Assembly: GCF_003206045.1 (NCBI RefSeq)
Contig: NZ_PZJM01000006.1
Coordinates: 242,781 to 306,780 of the forward strand
Direction of reading: 5' to 3'
Length of the DNA: 64,000 bases
Origin: Salinicola lusitanus
Lineage (GTDB): Bacteria > Pseudomonadota > Gammaproteobacteria > Pseudomonadales > Halomonadaceae
Shown: piece after piece, positions 16,267 to 25,685 of the stretch
How the letters are laid out: each line of letters begins with the position of its first letter
How positions within the stretch are numbered: position 1 is the stretch's first letter
Notes under the pieces: model-generated
What the model was told of the DNA's origin: nothing
The model's input: only the letters and a program-made list of their open reading frames with translations
Databases searched by the model: none
Translations under genes and position numbers: made by a program

Positions 16267-16873
16267 TGTCGATATCCTTAACTTGCATAGTGATGTACCC
16301 GAGCCTCCCGGGGGATGCCCGAAATGCGTGGTCAGACTAGGGGGGAATGCGCACTAGGAGTTGGACGAGATCGACTAACAACTGACGACATTCTACCTGC
16401 AAACCTACGCAACGGATGTTGCATTGGGGGATATACCTGGTCAAGCGTCTGAAGGCTTGACTTTGGTAGCACCGTTTCCCATGCCCCGCTCACAAACCAT
16501 AGATGGAAAATTTATGCGCGTCTACAGCCTGCCAACGCCTTTTTTCTGGGCTGATCGCGTCACACGGTATGATTTTATTAACCCTTTTTAAGAAGATTGA
16601 CAGAAAACGGTCACGCTCGTCCCGACAGGCGCCGTTACAGGCGAGAAGCATTCGGGATTTGCCGTCAGCGACGGTGGATTTGTCTCTCGGGCGTCGCGAT
16701 CGCAGCAGATATTGCGGACCTTGCCGTGGCCGGGCCAGCATCTCGAAACGCCACTATGTATCGTGTCGGCGACCTTGGGTAAGCTGTCGCCCGCTGCTCG
16801 CGGGGCGCGTCAGCGCGGCAAGCCGGCGCCGGCCAGCGGTTTTCACACATCAAACGAGTCAGGAGCAACGCGC
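16267..16873. other. 607-base gap between the csp and TM2 genes
   Basis: A divergent region without a credible gene: open frames on both strands lack ribosome sites and typical composition. It must hold the csp promoter and leader on the reverse strand and the TM2 promoter on the forward strand. Bases about 16500-16590 are AT-rich. I could not fix either promoter. Confidence 0.45.
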
Positions 16874-17290
16874 GTGGCACAACACGGTTTGAGTCTCAAC
16901 GACACGCACAGCAAGGTCATCGGGTATCTGCTGTGGATCTTCGGGTTCACCGGAGCCCACCGGTTCTACTACGGCAAACCCGTCACCGGCACGATCTGGT
17001 TTCTAACGCTGGGGCTGTTCGGGATCGGCTGGCTGATCGACCTGTTCCTGATCCCGAGCATGGACCGCCAGGCGGACCTGCGTTTCCGGGCTGGCCCGAC
17101 CAGTTACACCCTGGCGTGGATCCTGCTGACGTTCCTGGGGATCTTCGGCATTCATCGGATGTACATGGGGAAGTGGATCACCGGGTTGATCTACCTGTTG
17201 ACCGGCGGCTTGTTCCTGATCGGCGTTCTCTACGACTTCTGGACGCTCAACGATCAGATCTCGTTGAAGCATGCCCGCCGCGGCCTTTGA
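16874..17290 (+). CDS. TM2 domain membrane protein (two TM2 repeats)
   Basis: A 138-residue inner-membrane protein built of two TM2 units. Each has a helix, the family's G-x-H-R-x-Y-x-G-K motif and a second helix: GFTGAHRFYYGKPVTGTIWFLT then GIFGIHRMYMGKWITGLIYLLT. The first ends in DLFLIP and the second in YDFWTLNDQI. Function in bacteria is unknown. The start is a GTG at 16874 with AGGAG eight bases upstream; longer in-frame extensions are Arg/Pro-rich and not membrane-like. The ExoD-type gene follows 60 bases downstream. Confidence 0.88.
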   Translation: MAQHGLSLNDTHSKVIGYLLWIFGFTGAHRFYYGKPVTGTIWFLTLGLFGIGWLIDLFLIPSMDRQADLRFRAGPTSYTLAWILLTFLGIFGIHRMYMGKWITGLIYLLTGGLFLIGVLYDFWTLNDQISLKHARRGL

Positions 17291-17350
17291 GCGCGTCGTT
17301 CACAGGCCCGTTATCAGGATGCTAGTCATGACGTTACAGGGAGGTGACGT

Positions 17351-17929
17351 ATGTCGGAGCGGATGAAGCTCACCGATATTCTCGAGACACTCGACCAGCA
17401 GGTCGAGGATGAGACGATAACGCTGCAGGATATCGTCGATACCTTCAATGCCCGCGGGTTCGGTCCCGTGGTGTTGCTGCCGGCGCTGATTGCATTGCTG
17501 CCCACCGGTGGCGTGCCAGGGGTGCCGAGTCTCTGCGGCATTTTCATTGCGCTGATGGCGATCCAACTGGTTTTCGGGCGCAGGAGCCCGTGGCTACCGG
17601 GCACCCTGGCCGAACGCGGCATCAGCCACGAACGGTGGCATCGCGTCACCCAGCGCGTCAGGCCCTGGACGCGGAGAATCGATCGATTCCTCGCGCCTAG
17701 GCTGTCCTGGCTGATGGGGGACGTGACCCAGCGCCTGCTGGCGCTGCTGATGGTGGTGCTGGGGCTTGGGATGATGCCACTGGAGTTGCTGCCGTTCGCC
17801 GCTGCCATCCCCGCACTGGCGATCGTCATCATGGCGCTAGGCCTGACCGCCGGGGACGGACTGATGATGCTGATCGGCCTCGCCATCACCGTGGCCGGGG
17901 GCGTCGGCCTCGGTCTCTGGCTGATCTGA
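17351..17929 (+). CDS. ExoD family membrane protein
   Basis: A 192-residue protein of the ExoD family, named for a Rhizobium gene affecting exopolysaccharide and alkali tolerance. It shows the N-terminal helical segment (LTDILETLDQQVEDETITLQDIVDTFNARGFGPVVLLPALIALLPTGGVPGVP), a central basic region and three or more C-terminal membrane helices. GGGAGG upstream of the ATG supports the start. Probably co-transcribed with the TM2 gene. It converges with slt across a hairpin. Molecular role unproven in any organism I know of. Confidence 0.85.
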   Translation: MSERMKLTDILETLDQQVEDETITLQDIVDTFNARGFGPVVLLPALIALLPTGGVPGVPSLCGIFIALMAIQLVFGRRSPWLPGTLAERGISHERWHRVTQRVRPWTRRIDRFLAPRLSWLMGDVTQRLLALLMVVLGLGMMPLELLPFAAAIPALAIVIMALGLTAGDGLMMLIGLAITVAGGVGLGLWLI

Positions 17930-17970
17930 TCGGTTCGCGCTCCTGGCCCGTTCGACCCGACTCGCCCCGT

Positions 17971-18002
17971 ACGCCCGGAACTGGCACTCCATTTCCGGGC
18001 GT
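17971..18002. terminator. Hairpin between the ExoD-type and slt genes
   Basis: ACGCCCGGAA (17971-17980) pairs perfectly with TTCCGGGCGT (17993-18002) around a 12-base loop, lying between convergent genes. T-tracts are poor on both strands. Confidence 0.6.
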
Positions 18003-18034
18003 TAAGGGCGTTGCGTCGAGCGATTGAGACCGAG

Positions 18035-20011
18035 TCAGTTTCGGGCGATCAGGGTGGGATCGTAATTCCCCTGGCGCTCGGCCTGGGAGAGCATGGCGAC
18101 GCCCTGGGTATCGCCCTGTTTGGCCAGGCTCTCGAAGATGACCCGGTAGGCCAGCACGGCCTGCACGTAATCCCGGGTCTCCCGGAAAGGGATGCTCTCG
18201 ACGAAGCGGTCGAATTCACGCGGCGCACTGGTCAGCCATCGATCCACGCGCTGGGGGCCGGCGTTGTAGGCCGCCGTCGCCGCGATCCGGTTGCCGCGAT
18301 AGCGCTCCAGCATCGAATGGATGTAGGTGCTGCCCAGGCGGATGTTGATCTGAGGCTCGAACAGCTCCGAGGTGCTGGGGGCGCTGATGCCGAGATTACG
18401 GGCGACATGGTCGGCGGTGCCCGGCATCAGCTGCATCAGCCCGCGCGCTCCCACCGGGGATGTCGCCTGCGGGTTGAAGGCACTCTCGCGCCTGGCGATA
18501 CCCATCAGCAGGTAGGGGTCGACCTGGTTGAGCTCGCCCCACTTGATGAACGAGTCGCGATAGGCCGCCGGAAAGCGCCAGGGCAGAGCGTCCCACTGTT
18601 TCGCGGCAATGGTGGTCTGTATCGCCATGCCGAACCAGCCCTGACGAATCGCGTAGTCGGCCAGTGCCTCGGCCTGGTCCGGTGTGTCGCGAGCGGCGGC
18701 GGTATACCACTCGCTACGCGCCAGGCCCTCTTCGCCGATGCGCATCAGCGCCTCGGTGCGCTTCACCACCGGCAGCATGCCCGTCAGTTCCTGCTGTAAC
18801 GTCGAGACCTGGGTATTGGCCATCTGCAGCTGATAGGGCTGCCCCAGGCGATCGGCGGCGGCAAAGCCGAAAAAGCTACGATCCTGTGCGGCCAGCTGGT
18901 AGGCCTGGCGCGCCTTGGCCTCGTCTCCCATCGCCTCGCTGGCGCGTCCGAGCCAGTACTGCCAATGGGCCTCCGCCCGTACGTCGGGCGGGAGCGCTTC
19001 GCTCCAGCGCGCGACATTGGGCCAATTGCCTTCGGTGACCGCATTGCGAATGCGCAGCTCGATCAGATCGGCGTCCGCGAGACGCGGTAGCGTCGTGTCG
19101 ACCCAGCCCTGGTTGTTGTCGACGTCGCGAACCATGGAGTAGAACGCCAGGTCGTGCTCTATCCGGTGACGTCGCTCCTCGCTGAGCGACACATGGGGCG
19201 CAATCTTGCGCCAGGCCTCCAGCGAGGCTTCGGTATCGGCGCGCGTCAGGCCGTGCATGGCGGCGGCGATCAGGGCTCCGCTGGCCTCGCCGTCAGGCCC
19301 CAGGTCCAGCGGAACCCGGGTCACCCCGGCATAATTGCCGCGGACGCTATCGAAGCTGTCGATGGCGCGCTGCCAACTGTCGTCCAGGCCGCGCTCGAGG
19401 TAGGTGACCAGCCCGTCCTGACCGTTCTCCCACGCCAGCATCATGCGCTCCCAGGTGTCCTCGTCGGTCAGCACGCCGCGCTGCTGAAGCGTCGAGAACA
19501 GAGTGTCGCAGGCCTCGGGCTGGGAGGCGCCGACGTGCCACAGCTTCTCCCCGCCCGCCGCGGCCTCGGCCGGATCGCGGTCGAGAAGCGCGGTGTAGTA
19601 GTAGCACTGACGGATGGTCGCGGAGGGCTCGCCATCGCTGATCGCCAGCAGGTCGTCGAAGCGTCCCAACTGGCCGAAACGGGTCTGGGCGGCGCCGCGC
19701 ATCCAGTCCGCCAGCGGGGAGTCGCATTGGCGAACGATGAAGTCGTTGACCTCCGCCGCAGACGCAGTGGCGAGCCGGGCACGAAGCCGGTGGTACTCCA
19801 CGTAACCGGCCAGTACATGGTCCTGTATGGCGGCCTGGTCGATATCGTCCCAGCGCCGGTCGCGGGCGGCATCCAGCGCCTGCTTCATGATCCGGTCGTC
19901 ATTGGTGCTGACGTCTGGCGACGTCACGACGGCCTGGGCACCGGTGCTCAAGCCCATGGCGCCGGCCAGGCACCAGCTGAACCAACGTCTGCGGATGGGC
20001 AATGCGGGCAT
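18035..20011 (-). CDS. slt: Soluble lytic murein transglycosylase (Slt70 type)
   Basis: Periplasmic enzyme that cleaves glycan strands of peptidoglycan to 1,6-anhydromuropeptides. The 658-residue protein has a signal peptide (to GAQA), a long helical superhelix (the doughnut of Slt70) and a C-terminal lysozyme-like domain. The catalytic Glu509 lies in GIARRESAFNPQATSPVGARGLMQLMPGTA, and AYNAGPQRVDRWL follows. The start at 20011 is set by the signal peptide and an AAGAGAGAG ribosome site; open sequence further upstream is Arg/Gly-rich and not credible. It is divergent from the ykvA-type gene. Confidence 0.93.
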   Translation of the reverse strand: MPALPIRRRWFSWCLAGAMGLSTGAQAVVTSPDVSTNDDRIMKQALDAARDRRWDDIDQAAIQDHVLAGYVEYHRLRARLATASAAEVNDFIVRQCDSPLADWMRGAAQTRFGQLGRFDDLLAISDGEPSATIRQCYYYTALLDRDPAEAAAGGEKLWHVGASQPEACDTLFSTLQQRGVLTDEDTWERMMLAWENGQDGLVTYLERGLDDSWQRAIDSFDSVRGNYAGVTRVPLDLGPDGEASGALIAAAMHGLTRADTEASLEAWRKIAPHVSLSEERRHRIEHDLAFYSMVRDVDNNQGWVDTTLPRLADADLIELRIRNAVTEGNWPNVARWSEALPPDVRAEAHWQYWLGRASEAMGDEAKARQAYQLAAQDRSFFGFAAADRLGQPYQLQMANTQVSTLQQELTGMLPVVKRTEALMRIGEEGLARSEWYTAAARDTPDQAEALADYAIRQGWFGMAIQTTIAAKQWDALPWRFPAAYRDSFIKWGELNQVDPYLLMGIARRESAFNPQATSPVGARGLMQLMPGTADHVARNLGISAPSTSELFEPQINIRLGSTYIHSMLERYRGNRIAATAAYNAGPQRVDRWLTSAPREFDRFVESIPFRETRDYVQAVLAYRVIFESLAKQGDTQGVAMLSQAERQGNYDPTLIARN

Positions 20012-20288
20012 TGGGTCTCTCTCTTTTTTCGAAGCGCTCTCGTCGTCGAACGCGGCTGATCTGATCGTGCGGCCGACGACAGCCTCGCCAGCGCCGGAGG
20101 CGGCGCCGCGGCCGGGCCGTCCGCCAGGACCGGGTCGACTCATGGCGACCATCGTCGCCGATGGGGAGCGACTTGGGTAGCCCCGTTTCACAACGCCAAC
20201 GTTGAATCTTGGTCGAATCGTGACCATCTATAGGGCCAGGTAACGGCGATCGCGCCTTCTCCCCCCATCCATCACTAGAGGTTCGACC

Positions 20289-20621
20289 ATGAATCCCTGG
20301 CGTTTCGTGACCCAGCTCTCCCGCCTCAGACAGCGTGGCGGCGCCTTGGCCCGGATCGGACGCGCCTTTCGCGTCTTCGGACCCATGAGCATGGATGTCC
20401 TTCGTGGACGCTACCGCCCCATTCCGTGGGCGGCTTTCGGGTGGATGGCGCTGGCACTGGTCTACCTGGTGTCGCCGCTGGACCTGATCCCCGACTTCCT
20501 GATGATCATCGGGCTAATCGATGACGTCTTCATCGTCGGCTGGTTGCTGACGCGGGTCGACCGGGCGATGGGCGACTATCGCCGCTGGAAGGGCATCGAC
20601 GACGAGGTCGTCGTCGACTGA
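20289..20621 (+). CDS. YkvA family (DUF1232) small membrane protein
   Basis: A 110-residue protein with a basic N-terminal helix and the DUF1232 core LVYLVSPLDLIPDFLMIIGLIDDVFIVGWLL near residues 57-87, forming one or two membrane helices. The family is widespread and uncharacterised. It is followed closely by the htpG heat-shock promoter, which begins 22 bases past the stop, so the two genes are expressed separately or by read-through. Confidence 0.87.
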   Translation: MNPWRFVTQLSRLRQRGGALARIGRAFRVFGPMSMDVLRGRYRPIPWAAFGWMALALVYLVSPLDLIPDFLMIIGLIDDVFIVGWLLTRVDRAMGDYRRWKGIDDEVVVD

Positions 20622-20642
20622 ACGCGCTTCCCGCGCGCATGG

Positions 20643-20670
20643 CTTGAAATGGGGCTGGCCAGCCCCATAT
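20643..20670 (+). promoter_or_regulatory. Sigma-32 heat-shock promoter for htpG
   Basis: CTTGAAA (20643-20649), a 13-base spacer and CCCCATAT (20663-20670) match the RpoH consensus CTTGAAA-N13/14-CCCCATNT at every fixed position. Transcription would start near 20677, about 68 bases before the htpG ATG. The spacer and -10 also form a perfect 20-base palindrome (20649-20668), which could double as the terminator stem of the ykvA-type gene. Confidence 0.9.
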
Positions 20671-20744
20671 CGCAGAGCACCCGATTTCGTTCGTCTTTAT
20701 TTCCCGTTTCGTCTTCATTACGAAAAACCGTCAAGAGGCCATCA

Positions 20745-22643
20745 ATGACCACCGCGACTCAAGAAGAAACGCTAGGCTTTCAGACCGAGGTCAAGCAGCT
20801 TCTCCATTTGATGATCCACTCCCTGTACTCCAACCGGGAGATTTTCCTGCGTGAGCTGATCTCCAATTCGGCTGACGCCTGCGACAAGCTGCGCTACGAG
20901 GCGCTGGAGAATGACGGCCTCTACGCCGGTGATGCCGAGTTGCGCGTCGAGATCGAGCATGACGCCGCGGCGGGCACGGTGACCGTGCGCGATACCGGTA
21001 TCGGCATGAGCCGCGACGAGGTGATCAAGAACCTGGGGACGATCGCCAAGAGCGGTACCGCGGATTTCCTCAAGCAGCTCTCCGGCGAAAAGCAGAAAGA
21101 CGCCAAGCTGATCGGCCAGTTCGGCGTGGGCTTCTACTCCGGTTTCATCGTCGCCGACGAGATGGTCGTGCGCACGCGCCGCGCCGACAGCGATCAGGGG
21201 GTCGAGTGGCGCTCGAAAGGCGAGGGCGAGTTCACCATCGCCGACATCGACTACCCCCAGCGCGGTACCGAGATCGTGCTTCATCTGAAGGATGACGCCA
21301 AGGAGTTCGCCGACGACTTCCGGCTCAAGAATCTAGTTCGCAAGTACTCGGATCACATCGATGTGCCGGTGCGCATGCCCAAGGTCGAGAAGGCTCGCGA
21401 CGAAGAGGGCAACGAGATCGAAGGCAGCGAGACGGTCAGTTGGGAGACCGTCAACGAGGCGACCGCGCTGTGGGTGCGACCCAAGGCCGAGATCGGCGAC
21501 GACGAGTACAAGGCGTTCTACAAGCATATCGCCCACGATTTCAGCGACCCGCTGACCTGGAGCCACAACAAGGTCGAAGGCAAGCTCGAGTACACCAGCC
21601 TGCTCTACGTGCCGGAGCGTGCCCCGTTCGACCTCTACCAGCGTGACGGCGTGCGCGGGCTTAAGCTCTACGTCCAGCGTGTCTTCATCATGGACGATGC
21701 CGAGGCTTTCCTGCCGCTCTATCTGCGCTTCGTCAAGGGCGTGCTGGATTCCCGCGATCTGCCGTTGAACGTCTCCCGCGAGCTGCTGCAGAAATCGCCG
21801 CAGGTCGACTCGATGAAGTCGGCGTTGACCAAGCGTGCGCTGGACATGCTCAAGAAGCTGTCGAAGGACAAGGAAGCCTATCAGACCTTCTGGAATACCT
21901 TCGGTGACGTACTGAAGGAAGGTCCGGCGGAGGATTACGCCAACCGCGACAAGATCTCGGGGCTGCTGCGTTTCTCGACCACCCATACCGACAGTGCGAC
22001 GCAGGACCAGTCGCTGGCGGATTACGTCGAGCGCATGAAGGAGGGCCAGAAGAAGATCTATTACATCGTCGCGGACGGTTTCAACGCGGCCAGCCACAGC
22101 CCGCACCTGGAGATCTTCCGCAAGAAGGGGATCGAGGTCCTGCTGCTGCATGATCGCATCGACGAGTGGCTGATGAGCCATCTGACCGAGTTCGACGGCA
22201 AGTCTTTTGCCGATGTCGCCAAGGGCGATCTGGAACTCGACGACATGGCCGATGAAGCCGAGAAGCAGGCCCAGGAAGAGACGGCCAAGTCGAAAGAGGA
22301 ACTGGTCAAGCGAGTCAAGGAGGTGCTGGGCGATAATGTTCAGGAGGTGCGGGTCACCCATCGCCTGACCGATTCTCCGGCCTGCGTGGTCCTGCCGGAG
22401 CACGAGATGGGCTTCCAGATGCGTCGCATGATGGAGGCGGCCGGGCAGCCGTTGCCGGAAGTGAAACCTATCCTCGAGCTCAATCCGGAACACGCCCTCG
22501 TGTCACGACTCGAAAGTACCGAGGGGGGCAATTTCGACGATCTGGCCCATATCCTGCTGGATCAGGCGGTCATTGCCGAGGGTGGCCACCTCGACGATCC
22601 GGCAGCCTACGTCAAGCGCCTCAACCTGCTGCTAAGTGCCTGA
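20745..22643 (+). CDS. htpG: Molecular chaperone HtpG (Hsp90)
   Basis: ATP-driven dimeric chaperone, 632 residues, close to the E. coli length. The GHKL ATPase marks are intact: [23 protein letters not shown] near residues 30-53, [10 protein letters not shown], and [11 protein letters not shown]. The middle domain and C-terminal dimerisation region are complete. The ATG at 20745 has AAGAGG upstream; the protein begins [30 protein letters not shown] as expected for the family. Heat-shock control is written into the sigma-32 promoter at 20643-20670, and a strong terminator follows. Confidence 0.98.
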   Translation: MTTATQEETLGFQTEVKQLLHLMIHSLYSNREIFLRELISNSADACDKLRYEALENDGLYAGDAELRVEIEHDAAAGTVTVRDTGIGMSRDEVIKNLGTIAKSGTADFLKQLSGEKQKDAKLIGQFGVGFYSGFIVADEMVVRTRRADSDQGVEWRSKGEGEFTIADIDYPQRGTEIVLHLKDDAKEFADDFRLKNLVRKYSDHIDVPVRMPKVEKARDEEGNEIEGSETVSWETVNEATALWVRPKAEIGDDEYKAFYKHIAHDFSDPLTWSHNKVEGKLEYTSLLYVPERAPFDLYQRDGVRGLKLYVQRVFIMDDAEAFLPLYLRFVKGVLDSRDLPLNVSRELLQKSPQVDSMKSALTKRALDMLKKLSKDKEAYQTFWNTFGDVLKEGPAEDYANRDKISGLLRFSTTHTDSATQDQSLADYVERMKEGQKKIYYIVADGFNAASHSPHLEIFRKKGIEVLLLHDRIDEWLMSHLTEFDGKSFADVAKGDLELDDMADEAEKQAQEETAKSKEELVKRVKEVLGDNVQEVRVTHRLTDSPACVVLPEHEMGFQMRRMMEAAGQPLPEVKPILELNPEHALVSRLESTEGGNFDDLAHILLDQAVIAEGGHLDDPAAYVKRLNLLLSA

Positions 22644-22674
22644 TCGATATCAGGCATCGCGCATGTAGCGTGTC

Positions 22675-22705
22675 ATGGCCGGCCTTCGTGGCCGGCCATT
22701 CTTTT
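22675..22705 (+). terminator. Rho-independent terminator of htpG
   Basis: ATGGCCGGCC (22675-22684) pairs with GGCCGGCCAT (22690-22699) over TTCGT, followed by TCTTTT. Confidence 0.9.
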
Positions 22706-22794
22706 ACTGAAAATGGGCTAATTGCACCTTTTTTCCTCAAGTTTGCAGTCAATGGCTGGTAACCTGCCGACTTCTTTTCAACGGAGGAGCGAGC

Positions 22795-23703
22795 ATGTCG
22801 CGTTCCTTTTTATCGTGTTTGTCTGAATTTTCCCCCGTCGACTCCCGTCGGCGCAGTCGTCGCAAGCTACCGCAGCACGCCGCCGTGGCCATCGTGGGAC
22901 TGGGGATCACGCTCAGCACTGCAACGTTTTCGATAGCGGCTCATGGCGAACCGCTCTCAAAAACTCCTCAGTCGCCCCCTCACACCGTGTCGACGCTCAC
23001 GTCTCGCGTTCACCCCCCGGCCCTGGATCCGGTCAGTGAGCTTCCGGATCTGGGCGAGATCAAGGCGGGCCCGAAGCGCAAGGCCGCTTTCCTGAGCATG
23101 CTGGTCCCCCTGGTGCAGGCCGAGAACGCCCGCATTCAGAGCGACCGCAACTGGCTGTTCGCGGTCAGCACCCGTGTCAATCCGCTGCGCGACGACGAGA
23201 AGGCGCGTCTGGCGCGACTGTGCGACGCCTACGGGGTGACCTGCGAGCCGGGCCAGGTGAGCCGGGAGCTGCTCAGCCGGGTCAATACCATTCCGCTGGA
23301 GATGGTGGTGATCCAGGCCGTCGAGGAGTCCGGCTGGGGGACCTCGCGCATCGCCCGCGAGAGCAACAATCTGTTCGGTATGCGCTGCTTCTCGGCCGGC
23401 TGCGGCATTGCCCAGAACGGCACCTCGCGGCGCTTCCAGGTGTTCGATAGCGTGCGTGACGGCGTCCGTGCCTATCTGCACAACCTGAACACCCACCGTG
23501 CCTATGCCCAACTGCGCCAGGAGCGCATGGTGCTCGCCACGAGTGGCCGTTCGATCTCGGCCGAGCGGCTGATCGGCAAGCTGCACAACTACTCGACGTC
23601 ACCCAACTATCAGCAGCAGCTGTTGTCGCTGTTGCGCACCAACGGTGACCTGATCCGGGATCATGGCATCGACGATCCTTTCGCGGCAGGCAGCCCGGCC
23701 TGA
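22795..23703 (+). CDS. Bax-like glucosaminidase-domain protein
   Basis: A 302-residue exported protein: an N-terminal membrane/signal segment (residues about 29-48, AVAIVGLGITLSTATFSIAA), a Pro-rich linker, then a glucosaminidase domain of the E. coli Bax type. The domain shows IPLEMVVIQAVEESGWGTSRIARESNNLFGMRCFSAGCGI, with the catalytic Glu in VEESGWG, and ends with RAYLHNLNTHRAYAQLR and LIGKLHNYSTSPNYQQQLLSLL. It probably cuts peptidoglycan in the periplasm. GGAGGAG six bases before the ATG makes the start secure. It lies alone between htpG and selO. Confidence 0.88.
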   Translation: MSRSFLSCLSEFSPVDSRRRSRRKLPQHAAVAIVGLGITLSTATFSIAAHGEPLSKTPQSPPHTVSTLTSRVHPPALDPVSELPDLGEIKAGPKRKAAFLSMLVPLVQAENARIQSDRNWLFAVSTRVNPLRDDEKARLARLCDAYGVTCEPGQVSRELLSRVNTIPLEMVVIQAVEESGWGTSRIARESNNLFGMRCFSAGCGIAQNGTSRRFQVFDSVRDGVRAYLHNLNTHRAYAQLRQERMVLATSGRSISAERLIGKLHNYSTSPNYQQQLLSLLRTNGDLIRDHGIDDPFAAGSPA

Positions 23704-23841
23704 TTCGTCAGGCCGAGTACTCGACTCGAACCGGACCTCGCGAGCGCTACCGAGGAGAGATCGTCGGGTAGCGCCGGTTCGTGTGTGACCGCTCTTTTGG
23801 GCTAGACTACAGCCAATCCCCGCCAACCCGAGGAGGCCGCC

Positions 23842-25302
23842 ATGGCCAGCGCGACATCCCTCGAGTCACTGACCTTCGACAATGTCTGGTCTCGCTTTCC
23901 CCAGGACTTCTTCAGCCGGGTGAACCCAACCCCCTGGCGCGACACTCGGCTGCTCGACGTCAGCCCTGCGGGCGCCGCGCGGCTGGGGCTGGATGTGGAC
24001 GATATCGATCGGGAGCGGTTGACAGCCCTGATGAGCGGTGAGCGCCTGCTGGACGGCATGGAGCCGCTGGCCCAGAAATACACCGGCCACCAGTTCGGTA
24101 CCTACAACCCAGCGCTCGGCGACGGCCGCGGGTTGCTGCTGGGTGAGGCGATGACGCCGCAGGGGCCGATCGACCTGCATCTCAAGGGTGCCGGCCAGAC
24201 GCCTTACTCGCGTTTCGGCGATGGCCGCGCGGTACTGCGCTCCTCGATCCGCGAATATCTGGCCGGGGAGGCGATGACCGGGCTCAAGATCCCCACCACT
24301 CAGGCGTTGGCCGTCGCCATCAATGGCGAGAAGGTCATGCGCGAGCGTGTCGAGCCGGGCGCGACCCTGCTGCGGCTGGCCGAGAGTCACGTCCGATTCG
24401 GTCACTTCGAATGGCTCTACCAGCAGCAGCGGGTGGAGGACATCGAGCGGCTGATGCGCCACTTGATCGATCGCCACCGCTCAGACCTGGCCCAGGAGGA
24501 GGCGCCGCTCGAGGCGCTGTTCCAGGACGTGGTCACCCGCACCGCCGAACTGGTCGCCCGCTGGCAGGCGTACGGTTTCGTGCATGCGGTGATGAACACC
24601 GACAACATGTCGATTCTGGGACTGACGCTGGACTACGGTCCCTATGCGTTCATGGATCGCTTCGAGTCCAATCTGACTCCCAACCATACCGATGCCTCGG
24701 GTCGCTACGCCTTCGACCAGCAGCCGGGCGTGGCGTTGTGGAACCTGACCGTACTGGGGCAATCACTGACGCCCTTGATCGAAGTGGCGCGGCTGCGTGA
24801 AATGCTCGACAGCTACGAGCCCACGTTGCAGGCAGCCTACGCCATCCTGATGCGGGGGCGTCTCGGGCTCGAGACCGAGCAGGAGAGCGACGGTGAACTG
24901 ATCGACGAATGGCTCGACCTGCTCGAGCGCTCGCGGGCCGATTTCCATCGCAGTTTTCGCGCACTGAGTGACCGGGATGTGGTCGGTGGCCTGTCACTGG
25001 CCGAGGAGTTCGACAGCCCCGCGCTCGGTCCCTGGCTCGAGCGCTACCATCAGCGGCTGGCTTGCGAGCACCGCGGGGAGACCGAGCGTCTGGCGGCGAT
25101 GCGGCGTGTCAATCCGCTCTATGTCCTGCGCACCCATCTGGCGCAACAGGTGATCGAGGCAGCGGAGGAGGGCGACACTCGTCCACTCGCCACGTTTCGC
25201 GAGCTGCTTTCATCGCCGTTCAATCGTCGACCCGGCATGGATATCTGGGCCGAGGCACCGGCGGCGAGCGCGCCACCGGTATGCCTCTCCTGTTCGTCCT
25301 GA
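23842..25302 (+). CDS. selO: Protein adenylyltransferase SelO (YdiU)
   Basis: Pseudokinase-fold enzyme that transfers AMP from ATP to protein hydroxyls; E. coli SelO modifies redox-related proteins and the eukaryotic form is a selenoprotein. Family blocks are intact: HQFGTYNPALGDGRGLLLGE, HLKGAGQTPYSRFGDGRAVLRSSIREYLAGEAM, and the metal-binding HAVMNTDNMSILGLTLDYGPYAFMDRF. The 486-residue protein ends CLSCSS, so a cysteine (484) stands where mitochondrial SelO has selenocysteine, forming CxxC with Cys481. GAGGAGG before the ATG supports the start. Likely monocistronic. Confidence 0.95.
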   Translation: MASATSLESLTFDNVWSRFPQDFFSRVNPTPWRDTRLLDVSPAGAARLGLDVDDIDRERLTALMSGERLLDGMEPLAQKYTGHQFGTYNPALGDGRGLLLGEAMTPQGPIDLHLKGAGQTPYSRFGDGRAVLRSSIREYLAGEAMTGLKIPTTQALAVAINGEKVMRERVEPGATLLRLAESHVRFGHFEWLYQQQRVEDIERLMRHLIDRHRSDLAQEEAPLEALFQDVVTRTAELVARWQAYGFVHAVMNTDNMSILGLTLDYGPYAFMDRFESNLTPNHTDASGRYAFDQQPGVALWNLTVLGQSLTPLIEVARLREMLDSYEPTLQAAYAILMRGRLGLETEQESDGELIDEWLDLLERSRADFHRSFRALSDRDVVGGLSLAEEFDSPALGPWLERYHQRLACEHRGETERLAAMRRVNPLYVLRTHLAQQVIEAAEEGDTRPLATFRELLSSPFNRRPGMDIWAEAPAASAPPVCLSCSS

Positions 25303-25685
25303 TGGCCAGGTGCCGGTGGATTCCACCGGCATTATCGGTGATAAGTCATTCGTTATAAGTTGGATAACGAAAATGTGACGTTCATTTTTTAATATTGAAA
25401 ACAAGCGGTTGTTGGCGGTTTTAAACATAACGCATTCATTATGCCTGCCATAAAATATTGATCGGGTTGGTTTTTCTCCTAATTACTTGATTCGCCTCCA
25501 TTCTTGCCGGAAAACTGTCGTACCTATCCACAACGCTCAACCCGATGATCGTTGCCTTCTCTGCCTGGCTCATCGCTGCCGGGCACTGGGCCGCTGCGTC
25601 ATCGGCGAACCGGTCATCGGGAATCGTTGAGCGATATACGAAAGAAGGAATCTCGACACATGGGTGATCATCGGGAGAACGACGA
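25303..25685 (+). other. 383-base gap before pntA with a hairpin and AT-rich promoter region
   Basis: A perfect inverted repeat (TGCCGGTGGA at 25311-25320 with TCCACCGGCA at 25322-25331) just after selO may act as its terminator, though no T-run follows. Bases about 25335-25490 are strongly AT-rich against the local background and are the likely control region of pntAB. I see no gene. Confidence 0.5.
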
